Assembly: GCA_022822085.1 (NCBI GenBank)
Contig: JAJECK010000117.1
Location: 1-57,740, forward strand
DNA: 57,740 bases
Direction of reading: 5' to 3'
From: Candidatus Poribacteria bacterium
GTDB taxonomy: Bacteria > Poribacteria > WGA-4E > WGA-3G
The position numbers and the translations under genes were made by a program. Shown here one piece after another: positions 35,036 to 43,307 of the stretch. The notes under the pieces were generated by a model that made no database searches, was not told where the DNA came from, and was given only the letters and a program-made list of their open reading frames with translations. Position 1 is the stretch's first letter; each line of letters opens with the position of its first letter.

Positions 35036-36226
35036 CTACAACTCATCTACATTCGTTCGAATCTTTTGGAATGCGTCTAAAATCAGTTGCATATCGTCTG
35101 TATCGCCTAAAAACATGGCATGTCCGAAACTGCAGACTTCATCGTGATACACCCGTTCTGCCTCCGGGCAGTGAACTTTGCTGTAGTCAATTGCTTTATC
35201 ACCGAGATATTCGCGCGGTAATCCGAGGCGGTCAAACAAATCCGCATCCGCAAAAGGACCTTCGTTATAGATAGGTTGCCCGTGTGCACCGACACCGCAC
35301 GGCACCCCTTCTGCACCGAGTGCTTCTAAAAATCGTCCGCGTGAGATACCACCGAACTCATCGGAAACGAAACGGAAATCCCAATAGTAGAAACACCATC
35401 TTGTGACACGTTCATCGCGTGGTATTGGATGGATTCCCTCTATTTGCTCCATGCCCTTCACAAAATACGCCATATTACGCTCGCGTGTCTGGACCTGTTC
35501 ATCTAACCGTCCCAATTGCGATAACAGAAGTGCAGCTTGCAGGTTTGTCATACGCATGTTTAGATTTGCGATTTGACCTGCCCTATTTGCGAGGTCTTCG
35601 TCATTTGTCAGTACCATCCCGCCTTCGCCACACGTTAGCGTTTTACCAATCTGAAAACTGAATGTGCCGAGATGACCAATAGAACCGACCCCTTTACCAC
35701 GCCATTGTGAACCGTGTGCATGTGCGCAATCTTCAATCACCTTGAGATCGTGTTTTTCAGCAATCTCCATAATTGCGTCCATATCGGCAGGGTAACCCCC
35801 GTTGTGTACTGGGATGACCGCGCGGGTTCGTGGTGTAATCGCTGCTTCAATTGCATCCGGTGCGATGTTGTAGGTGAGTGGATCTATATCAACGATAACT
35901 GGCACTGCATTGACGCAGACAGCTGATGTGCCTGTTGCTACGAATGTAAGTGCAGGAACAATAACTTCATCACCTGCAGTGATTCCAGCGGCTTTCAATG
36001 CACACTGTAACGCCACCGTACCATTGGCAAGCGGAATGCCGTATTTTGCATCGTGATATGCTGCAAATTTTTCGGCGACTTCATCAACCTTTTCGCGTCT
36101 GTTCCATGCACCGCTGCGTAGCACTTCTAACAGCGCGTTCTCTTCTGTTTCGTCATGAATGGGCCACCCTTTGCCTAAACCTCGTTTGACAACGGGTTCA
36201 CCACCGTTTATTGCTAACTTTGCCAT
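35036..36226 (-). CDS. DegT/DnrJ/EryC1/StrS-family aminotransferase
   Basis: 396 residues of the DegT group of PLP-dependent sugar aminotransferases/dehydratases. Seen: LRSGAWNRR near residue 37, NGTVALQCALKAAGITAGDEVIVPALTFVATGTSAV, VIEDCAHAHGSQWRGKGVGSIGHLGTFSFQIGKTLTCGEGGM with the likely Schiff-base lysine in QIGKTL (about residue 190), and a C-terminal CPEAERVYHDEV motif. The usual SFHxxK(N) is here SFQIGKT, a slight variation. The standard start has AAGGAGGAC 6 bases before ATG. No sugar biosynthesis genes are adjacent, so substrate is unknown; related members in such genomes act on unusual substrates. Confidence 0.85.
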   Translation of the reverse strand: MAKLAINGGEPVVKRGLGKGWPIHDETEENALLEVLRSGAWNRREKVDEVAEKFAAYHDAKYGIPLANGTVALQCALKAAGITAGDEVIVPALTFVATGTSAVCVNAVPVIVDIDPLTYNIAPDAIEAAITPRTRAVIPVHNGGYPADMDAIMEIAEKHDLKVIEDCAHAHGSQWRGKGVGSIGHLGTFSFQIGKTLTCGEGGMVLTNDEDLANRAGQIANLNMRMTNLQAALLLSQLGRLDEQVQTRERNMAYFVKGMEQIEGIHPIPRDERVTRWCFYYWDFRFVSDEFGGISRGRFLEALGAEGVPCGVGAHGQPIYNEGPFADADLFDRLGLPREYLGDKAIDYSKVHCPEAERVYHDEVCSFGHAMFLGDTDDMQLILDAFQKIRTNVDEL

Positions 36227-36258
36227 GTTTTGTCCTCCTTTCGTTTTTGCGACCTTGA

Positions 36259-37659
36259 TTAACGATTGGCTTCTATAATTTGCAGGTGTGGAATCTGTTT
36301 GCGGAGTTTGCGAATTGCTGTTTTATCCTGAATTGGGTTCTCCCATATAGTTAACATTCTGAGATTCTTCAAGTTTTCAAGATTGCTGATGTCTGTGATT
36401 CTGTTTTTTGAAAGTGTTAATGCCTCAAGATTTGTCAATGCGGAAAGTGGTGAAATATCGCTAATTTGATTGTTATCAAGCATTAGAAACTGAAGCTTAT
36501 TCAATTCAGTAAGTGATGAAATATCGCTAATTTCATTATCTCTAAGGAATAGAGAATCAAGTTCATGCAATTCAGCAAGCGGTGAAATATCGCTTATTTC
36601 ATTATTGTTAAGAGTCAGATGGTTGAGATGTTTTAGTTCGCTTATAGGGGTGAAGTCGCTAATATTGCAGTTTGTGAGAGATAAGTAGATTAACTTGTCT
36701 AATCCACCGAGGAATTTTAAATCCTTGATCTGATTACTGCCGATCCCAAAGAATTCCAAGTGCTTCATTTCGGTAATCGGTGTGAAGTCTGGGACTTGAC
36801 AGTTATATAGGGAGAAAGTTGTGAGTTCTGTCATTTTAGTGAAAGGTGTAATATCCGAAATCTGACAGTTTGTAAGTGATAACTGCGTGAGTTGTGTCAT
36901 CTCAGTAAGCTGGCCAAAGTCTGTAATCTGACTACCATCAAGTGATAATCTTGTAAGCTGTGTCATTTCTGCAATCGGCTTAATGTCTGTGATTTGGCAT
37001 TTATAGAGCGACAAATCTGTCAAGTGCGTTAATTTTGTAATCGGCGTAATATCTGCAACTTGACTGCCATCAAGTGATAAACTTGTAAGTTGAGTCAATT
37101 TCGTGAGTGGTGTAATATCGCTTATTTTGTTTAGTCCAAGATTGAGTTTCGTAAGTTTGGGCAATTCCGCAAGCACACCAAAGAGATGTTTCGGGTCATT
37201 GATTTGATGCTTTTTTAGATCTAAGTTTGTAAGTTGGTTTAACTTTGCTATGGGAGAAATGTTACCTATTCTGTTGTTTGATAGGTGTAACGTCTCAAGT
37301 CCGGTCATATTAGCAAGAGGTTTGATATTGCGCATTTTATTGTTTCCGAGAGATAAGAAGGTAAGTTGTTTTAGGCTTTGAATCGGTTTGATGTTCTGAA
37401 TATCTGTACTGTCAAGATATAAATGTGTTAGACTGGTTGCTTTTTCCAAGCCATTTAGTTTCTTTAGTCTTCTCCCTACAACAGTGAGCATTTCTAACTC
37501 TCTCAGATCATCTTCTGTAATAGGAGCGTTTAGGGCTAATCCGAGCTCTAATCGTATTGCATCGGCTAAGTTCTTATCTGGTATTATCTTCGGTTTTACA
37601 AGTGAACAACTGAGGAAAACGGTGAGAAGTGCACAAATTAGGCAAATATGCCTCATCAT
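36259..37659 (-). CDS. Internalin-like leucine-rich-repeat lipoprotein (third of three)
   Basis: About 466 residues from the ATG at 37659 (AAGGAAAG upstream, 10 bases after the stop of the previous LRR gene); a longer frame to 37689 would overlap that gene. Lipoprotein signal with lipobox VFLSC. The short cap region (PDKNLADAIRLELGL) is followed by about 16 LRRs of the 22-residue internalin type (LTxLxLxxNQIxDIxPIxxL) and a short C-terminal cap. Surface or periplasmic protein-binding role is likely. Some central repeats carry Cys in place of Asn (LSLTNCQISDI), as in LRR proteins with Cys-ladder variants. Confidence 0.85.
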   Translation of the reverse strand: MMRHICLICALLTVFLSCSLVKPKIIPDKNLADAIRLELGLALNAPITEDDLRELEMLTVVGRRLKKLNGLEKATSLTHLYLDSTDIQNIKPIQSLKQLTFLSLGNNKMRNIKPLANMTGLETLHLSNNRIGNISPIAKLNQLTNLDLKKHQINDPKHLFGVLAELPKLTKLNLGLNKISDITPLTKLTQLTSLSLDGSQVADITPITKLTHLTDLSLYKCQITDIKPIAEMTQLTRLSLDGSQITDFGQLTEMTQLTQLSLTNCQISDITPFTKMTELTTFSLYNCQVPDFTPITEMKHLEFFGIGSNQIKDLKFLGGLDKLIYLSLTNCNISDFTPISELKHLNHLTLNNNEISDISPLAELHELDSLFLRDNEISDISSLTELNKLQFLMLDNNQISDISPLSALTNLEALTLSKNRITDISNLENLKNLRMLTIWENPIQDKTAIRKLRKQIPHLQIIEANR

Positions 37660-37669
37660 GCTTCTTTCC

Positions 37670-40207
37670 TTATGGATGTATGCCATCAATATCTACCTCT
37701 AAATCTGGATTATGTTTACGTAGTCGCTGAATCGGGGATATATCACGAATTGGGTTATCTTTGACCTGCAAACGACTTAAATTCTTCAAAGACTCTACAA
37801 CGCTAACATCACGAATCTGATTGTTTTTAAGTTGCAAAAACTGCAGTTGTGTTAATCCTTTGAGCGGAGTGATGTCAGAAATTTGATTTCCATTCAACCA
37901 TAAGACATAAAGTTTAGACAATTGTGAAATAGGGGTAATATCGCTAATTTTGTTCTGAACAAGTCTTAATTGCTTTAATTCTGTCAACTGCGCGAGTGGC
38001 GTTATATCGGTAACTTCGCTATCTTTGATTGTTAAGAAGAAAAGACTCGGTAATTTTGTCAAAGCAGAAGTGATATGTGTAAGGTCTTTAAAATTGTTTC
38101 CACCCACTATTATTTCCACGAGACTGTTTGATTCTGCAAGTGGTGTGAAGTCATCAATATTATTGTTCACAAGAGATAAAGCTGAAAGTTTCGTAAACTT
38201 CTTAACTGATGTTAAATTACTAATTTTATTGCTATCCAAAAATAAGACTGTCAGATTATTTAAACTTGTGAGAGGCGTCCAATCACTAATCATATTATTT
38301 TCAAGGTGTAACCTTTCAAGTTGAGTCAATCCTGCTAACGGAGTGAGATCAATAATTTTGTTTTTCAATAGTGAAAGCCGTTTGAGTTGTGTTTTTCCAC
38401 TTAGTGATGTAATGTCGGTGATTTGATTGTTGTTAAGTGATAGGTCTGTAATTTGTGTTAATTTCGTAAGGGGTTCAATGTCTTCTATCTGATTGTCATT
38501 AATTTCCAAATTGGTAATTTGTGTTAATCCATCAAGAGAAGTGATGTCATTTATTTGATTAGAATTTAGATTTAATTCTGTAAGTTCTGTTAATCCAGCA
38601 AGTGAAGAGATGTCGGTAATTTGATTGTTATTTAATCGGAGATTTTCAAGATTTGTAAGACCTTTAAGCGGTGAAATATCTGTAATATGATTTCTATCAA
38701 GCGACAAACTCCAAAGTTGTTTCATCTCTACCAGCGGGTTAATGTCAGTTATTTTATTCTCACTGATTAATAACGCTCTAAGTGAACTTAACCCAGTAAG
38801 CGGAGAAATATCACTAATTTGGTTATTCTGTAGGAAAAGGAGTTCAAGGAACTTAAATTCACCAAGTGAAGTGATGTCTGTAATTTGATTTTCATAAAGT
38901 GCTAAACTATAGAGTTGTGTTAATTCTCTGAGAGGTGTGACATCACTTATCATATTGTTGGAAAGGCTTAAATCTTGAAGTTGTGTCAAATTAGCAAGCG
39001 GTTCAATGTCGCTAATCTCATTAGAACTAAGATCTAATCCTGTAATTTGCGTCATCTTTTCAAGAGGAGTAATGTCGTTTATTTTATTATGAGCAAGGGA
39101 CAAGGATGCAAGTTTAGGCAAATTTTCAAGCATCGCAGCAATAGATGTCAAATCACGTATCTCATTATAATCCAAATCTAATCGCGAAAGATGTTCAAAA
39201 CCATTGATGAATTCTATCTTACTGATTTTATTATGTTCAAGCGATAATTTTGTCAGTTGTGTTAATCCTGCAATCGGGGAAAAATCACTAATGTTGTTTC
39301 TACGTAATACTAATTCATTCAACTGTGTTAGTCCCTCAAGAGGCGTTAGGTCGCTGATTAAATTGTCTTCAAGGCCTAAGTCTACCAGTTGCGTCAGACC
39401 TGCCAACGGAGTCAGATCATAGATTTTATTACCGGAAAGGCTTAAAGTATTTAGTTGTTTTAACATTGTTAGTGGTGTAATATCACTAATTTCGTTAGAT
39501 GAAAGCCTTAATTCTTTGAGTTGTGTTAATCCAGCGATCGGAGAGATTTCACTAACTTTGCTACCGTATAGTGATAATATCGTTAGTTGCGTTAAATCTG
39601 TGAGAGGTTTTAGGTCATTAATGGGTATACCATCAAGTCTTAATTCCTTAAGTTGTGTCAGACCTGCAAGGGGAGTAAGATCAATGATAGGGTTATAGGC
39701 AAGCATTAACGACTCAAGCTTTGTTAATCCTTCAAGTGATGTGATGTCGTTAATATCATTAGAACTGAGGAATAAGTCTGTCAGCTGCGTTAGATGCGAT
39801 AAGGGTTGGATTTCTTTAATACCGTTTGCTCCGAGTGTGAGGCGCGTTAGGTTTGTCAATCCGGCTATCGGTATAATATCACTAATTTCGTTATTTATGA
39901 GATCCAAATGCGTCAGCTGCTCTAACCCATTTAACTGAGTAATATCCACAATCTGATTACTTCTAAGCAATAGTTCTGATAATCCCGTCATTTTTTCTAT
40001 GCCAGTTAAGTCGCTTATTTGTCTATTGCTTGCATTAAGTTTTTCAATTTTTGTCAGTTCCTTTTCTGTGAAGGGTGTCCCTTCATCCAAATTGAGTACT
40101 TCCCGAATGACAGCGGCTAAGTTTGGGTCAGGGAACTCCACGGGTGCTGGTGGTGAACAACTGACAAATACAACAAGAAATAACAACAGCAGGCATACAT
40201 GTTTCAT
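37670..40207 (-). CDS. Large internalin-like LRR lipoprotein (second of three)
   Basis: 845 residues: lipoprotein signal (lipobox VFVSC), cap motif FPDPNLAAVIREVLNL, then more than 30 consecutive 22-residue LRRs with consensus LTxLxLxxNxIxDIxPLxxL and a short C-terminal cap. Two repeats near residues 360 and 690 are slightly longer (SIAAMLENLPKL, HITSALTKLPSL). The repeat series suggests growth by internal duplication. It lies 27 bases downstream of the larger LRR gene and 10 upstream of the smaller one, forming a three-gene operon. The ATG has a GGAA site (GAAAGGAAT). Ligand unknown; LRR proteins in sponge symbionts are often proposed to engage host proteins. Confidence 0.87.
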   Translation of the reverse strand: MKHVCLLLLFLVVFVSCSPPAPVEFPDPNLAAVIREVLNLDEGTPFTEKELTKIEKLNASNRQISDLTGIEKMTGLSELLLRSNQIVDITQLNGLEQLTHLDLINNEISDIIPIAGLTNLTRLTLGANGIKEIQPLSHLTQLTDLFLSSNDINDITSLEGLTKLESLMLAYNPIIDLTPLAGLTQLKELRLDGIPINDLKPLTDLTQLTILSLYGSKVSEISPIAGLTQLKELRLSSNEISDITPLTMLKQLNTLSLSGNKIYDLTPLAGLTQLVDLGLEDNLISDLTPLEGLTQLNELVLRRNNISDFSPIAGLTQLTKLSLEHNKISKIEFINGFEHLSRLDLDYNEIRDLTSIAAMLENLPKLASLSLAHNKINDITPLEKMTQITGLDLSSNEISDIEPLANLTQLQDLSLSNNMISDVTPLRELTQLYSLALYENQITDITSLGEFKFLELLFLQNNQISDISPLTGLSSLRALLISENKITDINPLVEMKQLWSLSLDRNHITDISPLKGLTNLENLRLNNNQITDISSLAGLTELTELNLNSNQINDITSLDGLTQITNLEINDNQIEDIEPLTKLTQITDLSLNNNQITDITSLSGKTQLKRLSLLKNKIIDLTPLAGLTQLERLHLENNMISDWTPLTSLNNLTVLFLDSNKISNLTSVKKFTKLSALSLVNNNIDDFTPLAESNSLVEIIVGGNNFKDLTHITSALTKLPSLFFLTIKDSEVTDITPLAQLTELKQLRLVQNKISDITPISQLSKLYVLWLNGNQISDITPLKGLTQLQFLQLKNNQIRDVSVVESLKNLSRLQVKDNPIRDISPIQRLRKHNPDLEVDIDGIHP

Positions 40208-40234
40208 GGTTCTCTATTCCTTTCAATGACACCT

Positions 40235-42898
40235 TTACGGTTCAACTTCAATATCCAGACTCAAATTCGGTATCTCTTTACGTAGTCTGCGAATTGGAGA
40301 TAGATTCTGAATTGAGTTGTCTTTAATATGTAGAACTTCTAACTGCTTAAAGTTCTCAACGGTGCTAATGTTTCGAATCTGGTTCTCCGACATATATAAC
40401 AATTTTAGTTTTGTCATTCCAGCCAGCGGAGTTATGTCTCGGATTTGATTTTTGCTAAGTGCTAATCTTGTGAGTTGTGTAATGTTTGCCAGTGGGGAAA
40501 TATCTTGTATTTGATTATCGTATAGCGTTAAATCGGTAAGAAGTCTCATTTTAGGCAATACTTTTCCAAGTTGTGTAATACTCTTTATATGAGTGCTTGA
40601 TAATGATAAATGCCTTAATTTAGTCAATCTACCAAGCTGTGTTAGACCCTTTACCGTCCCGCTACTTGACAATGATAGACTTCTTAACCGTGTCAATTGT
40701 CCAAGCTGTGTTAGATCCTCAATCGGACAATCATTAATTGATAGGTTTGTAAGATGTTTTAATTCTGAGAGTGGGGTGAAATCGCTGATTTGTTCCTCGC
40801 TAATAGATAATGAATTCAGATGTTTCAATTCTGCAAGGGGTGTGATGTTACTAATCTTATTATTGGACAGTGATAAACTGGTAAGGTGTTTTAACTCACT
40901 AAGAGGGGTAAGATTAGTAATTGGATTGTTATAAATCCGTAGGGATACCAGTCTTTTTAGTTTTGAGAGAGGCGTAAGGTCACTGATGCTATTCTGTTCA
41001 ATGGTTAAGTTCCTTAGGTATTTCAATTCTGAGAGAGAGTTTAAGTCATTTATATTGTTCTCATCAATAAACAACTCCATTAAACGCTTTATACTCGCGA
41101 GTGGAGTGATGTCGGTAAGTGTTCCACGACTGAGTGCCAAGGTTGTCAGTTGTGGTAACTCTTTAATCGGTGTAATGTCGTTGATCTCGTTGTGGATGTT
41201 TTTATCAATAACGTAAACTTCCCTGAAACGCAAACTTGTTAAGTTTTTCAACCCGACAAGTGGACTTATGTCACGTATCTGATTAGCACCGAGTGATAAT
41301 ATTCTCAGATTTGTTAGACCTGCAAGTGGAGTGAGATCACTTATTTGGTTGTCTCCAAGATATAAGTGTTGTAGTTGTGTCAAACCCGCAAGTGGTGTAA
41401 GATCGCTAATCTGATTATATGATAGATATAGAGTTTTCAGTTTAGTCAACCCTTTTAGTGGTGATATATCTTGAATTTGATTTATAGCGGCACCTAATGT
41501 TTCTAAACTTGTTGCATGTTCTAATCCTGTTAGATCAGTGATGTCTTTGACGTCCATTAGTGACTTTAACGAACTGAGTTTCTCTTCCGTAATAAGGTCT
41601 GTTGGACTTAATCCGAGTGCTTTTCGCACTGCAGCAGCTAAGTTCGAATCGGGGATTATCACAGATTGTGAAGTAGGGGATGGGTCTTGAATCAAATTTT
41701 CTTTTGAAGGTGAACTTGTCTGTTGATTACTGTACTTTTCTCTCTGAGACTGTCTTATAGATTCAACAAAACTGATGTCATCAATTGGATTACCTTCGAC
41801 CTCTAAATACTCCAGTTGGGTTAAGGTATTTAACGGTGTTATATCTGTTATTTCGTTGTATCTGAGTTGTAATCGGGTCAGATTAGTCAATCCATTAAGA
41901 GGGGGCACGTCTTTGATGTAATTGTTATTTAGATATAGATACTTTAGTCCTGTCAAAGTACTAATAGGGGTGAGGTCACTAATCTCATTTTGGTGAAGGG
42001 TTAAGTTTGTTATGTTAGATTTATCAGTAAGCGGTGTTAGATCGTTGATTTCATTGCTGGTCAGGTGTAATTCCCTTAATTTTGATAAATTAGTGAGAGG
42101 AGAAATATCTTTGATTTCGTTATAATCCAGATGTAATTCGGAGAGTTGTGTCAGGTTCGTAAGTGGTTTAATGTCAGTTATTTTATTGTTAGATAGTAGT
42201 AAGTTTTTCAGATTTATCTTGTTTTTGAGTCCAGAAAGGTCTGTAATTCTATTATATCTTAGACGCAATGTCATGAGTTGAGTCAATTCAGAAAGTGGTT
42301 TAGTATCGGTAATTTGGTTGTTTTCAAGGAATAATGTCCTCATATTAATCAATTTTGCCAGGGGTGCCAGGCCATCAATATGATTCATGTCTAGATCTAA
42401 GAAATATAACTTTTTTAATTCACTCAGAAATGAAATATCACTTATGTTGTTATTACTTAGTCTTAAGTGCTCAAGTTTCTTGAATTTTGAGATTGTAGAG
42501 AAATCCGTAATTGGATTTGAAGAGAGATCTATGGAATCCAATTTTCTTAGTTTTTCAAGTGGTGTGATGTCGTTTATTTGGCTGCCGTGAAGTCCTATAT
42601 TTTGAAGTTTTCTCAATTCTGCAAGTGGTGTGATGTCGTTAATTTGACTACCACTTAGATATAGGGATGTTAATCCTTTTGCTTTTTCTAAACCTGTTAG
42701 GTCTTTGATTTTCTTTCCTATAACCATCAGGTCTTTTAGATCTTTCAATCTGTTATCCATAATAGGTTCATCAGGAGATAAACCTAATTTTTCACGCACG
42801 GCTGCTGCTAAGTTTGGGTCAGGAATCTTCACTGGTTCTGGTGGTGAACAACTGGTGAATACGATAACAAGTGCTAAAATTAGGCAAATATGTTTCAT
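40235..42898 (-). CDS. Double-cassette internalin-like LRR lipoprotein (first of three)
   Basis: About 887 residues from the ATG at 42898 (GGAGGAA 9 bases upstream; the longer frame from 42916 begins within that site). Lipoprotein signal with lipobox VFTSC, cap IPDPNLAAAVREKLGLSP, about 16 LRRs, then a linker near residue 400 (QREKYSNQQTSSPSKEN), a second cap IPDSNLAAAVRKALGLSP at about 424, and a second run of LRRs. The second cap starts exactly as the cap of a separate LRR protein, so the gene looks like a fusion of two. First gene of the LRR operon. Confidence 0.87.
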   Translation of the reverse strand: MKHICLILALVIVFTSCSPPEPVKIPDPNLAAAVREKLGLSPDEPIMDNRLKDLKDLMVIGKKIKDLTGLEKAKGLTSLYLSGSQINDITPLAELRKLQNIGLHGSQINDITPLEKLRKLDSIDLSSNPITDFSTISKFKKLEHLRLSNNNISDISFLSELKKLYFLDLDMNHIDGLAPLAKLINMRTLFLENNQITDTKPLSELTQLMTLRLRYNRITDLSGLKNKINLKNLLLSNNKITDIKPLTNLTQLSELHLDYNEIKDISPLTNLSKLRELHLTSNEINDLTPLTDKSNITNLTLHQNEISDLTPISTLTGLKYLYLNNNYIKDVPPLNGLTNLTRLQLRYNEITDITPLNTLTQLEYLEVEGNPIDDISFVESIRQSQREKYSNQQTSSPSKENLIQDPSPTSQSVIIPDSNLAAAVRKALGLSPTDLITEEKLSSLKSLMDVKDITDLTGLEHATSLETLGAAINQIQDISPLKGLTKLKTLYLSYNQISDLTPLAGLTQLQHLYLGDNQISDLTPLAGLTNLRILSLGANQIRDISPLVGLKNLTSLRFREVYVIDKNIHNEINDITPIKELPQLTTLALSRGTLTDITPLASIKRLMELFIDENNINDLNSLSELKYLRNLTIEQNSISDLTPLSKLKRLVSLRIYNNPITNLTPLSELKHLTSLSLSNNKISNITPLAELKHLNSLSISEEQISDFTPLSELKHLTNLSINDCPIEDLTQLGQLTRLRSLSLSSSGTVKGLTQLGRLTKLRHLSLSSTHIKSITQLGKVLPKMRLLTDLTLYDNQIQDISPLANITQLTRLALSKNQIRDITPLAGMTKLKLLYMSENQIRNISTVENFKQLEVLHIKDNSIQNLSPIRRLRKEIPNLSLDIEVEP

Positions 42899-43101
42899 GG
42901 GGAATTGTTCCTCCATCGGATCGGACTGATTGTATTATAGCAGCATATTGAATTGTAATCTATACAATATAAAGGCCAGCTGGGTTATTTAGTTTTAAGA
43001 ATTATCGCTTTTGTGTTTTACTAAAAGTTAAAATAGATGGTCAAGTCCAACGTAGCAAAACTCATGAGATAAACTAAGGGATATGAAGGTCCGAGTAACG
43101 C

Positions 43102-43131
43102 TCTTTAGTCCCGTCCGGACGGGACTAAAGA
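43102..43131. repeat. 30-bp perfect palindrome of the tagtcccgt family
   Basis: The sequence tctttagtcccgtcc is followed immediately by its own reverse complement. It is the only recognisable feature in the 42899-43307 gap between divergent genes and belongs to the same dispersed family as the copies at 28575-28660 and 53749-53822. Confidence 0.85.
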
Positions 43132-43307
43132 CACGGAAATGATGCTGCTATAAAACATTAACGGAATAGCAAGAAATCATTGAAAATATTGAAAACTAAA
43201 TAACCCTGCTCAGAAGTTGACATATAACTCACTCCATGTTATATTATGTGGTAATGGATTATTGCTATTTCAACATTTCTACACGCCTGCAAATATATCA
43301 CTAAACT

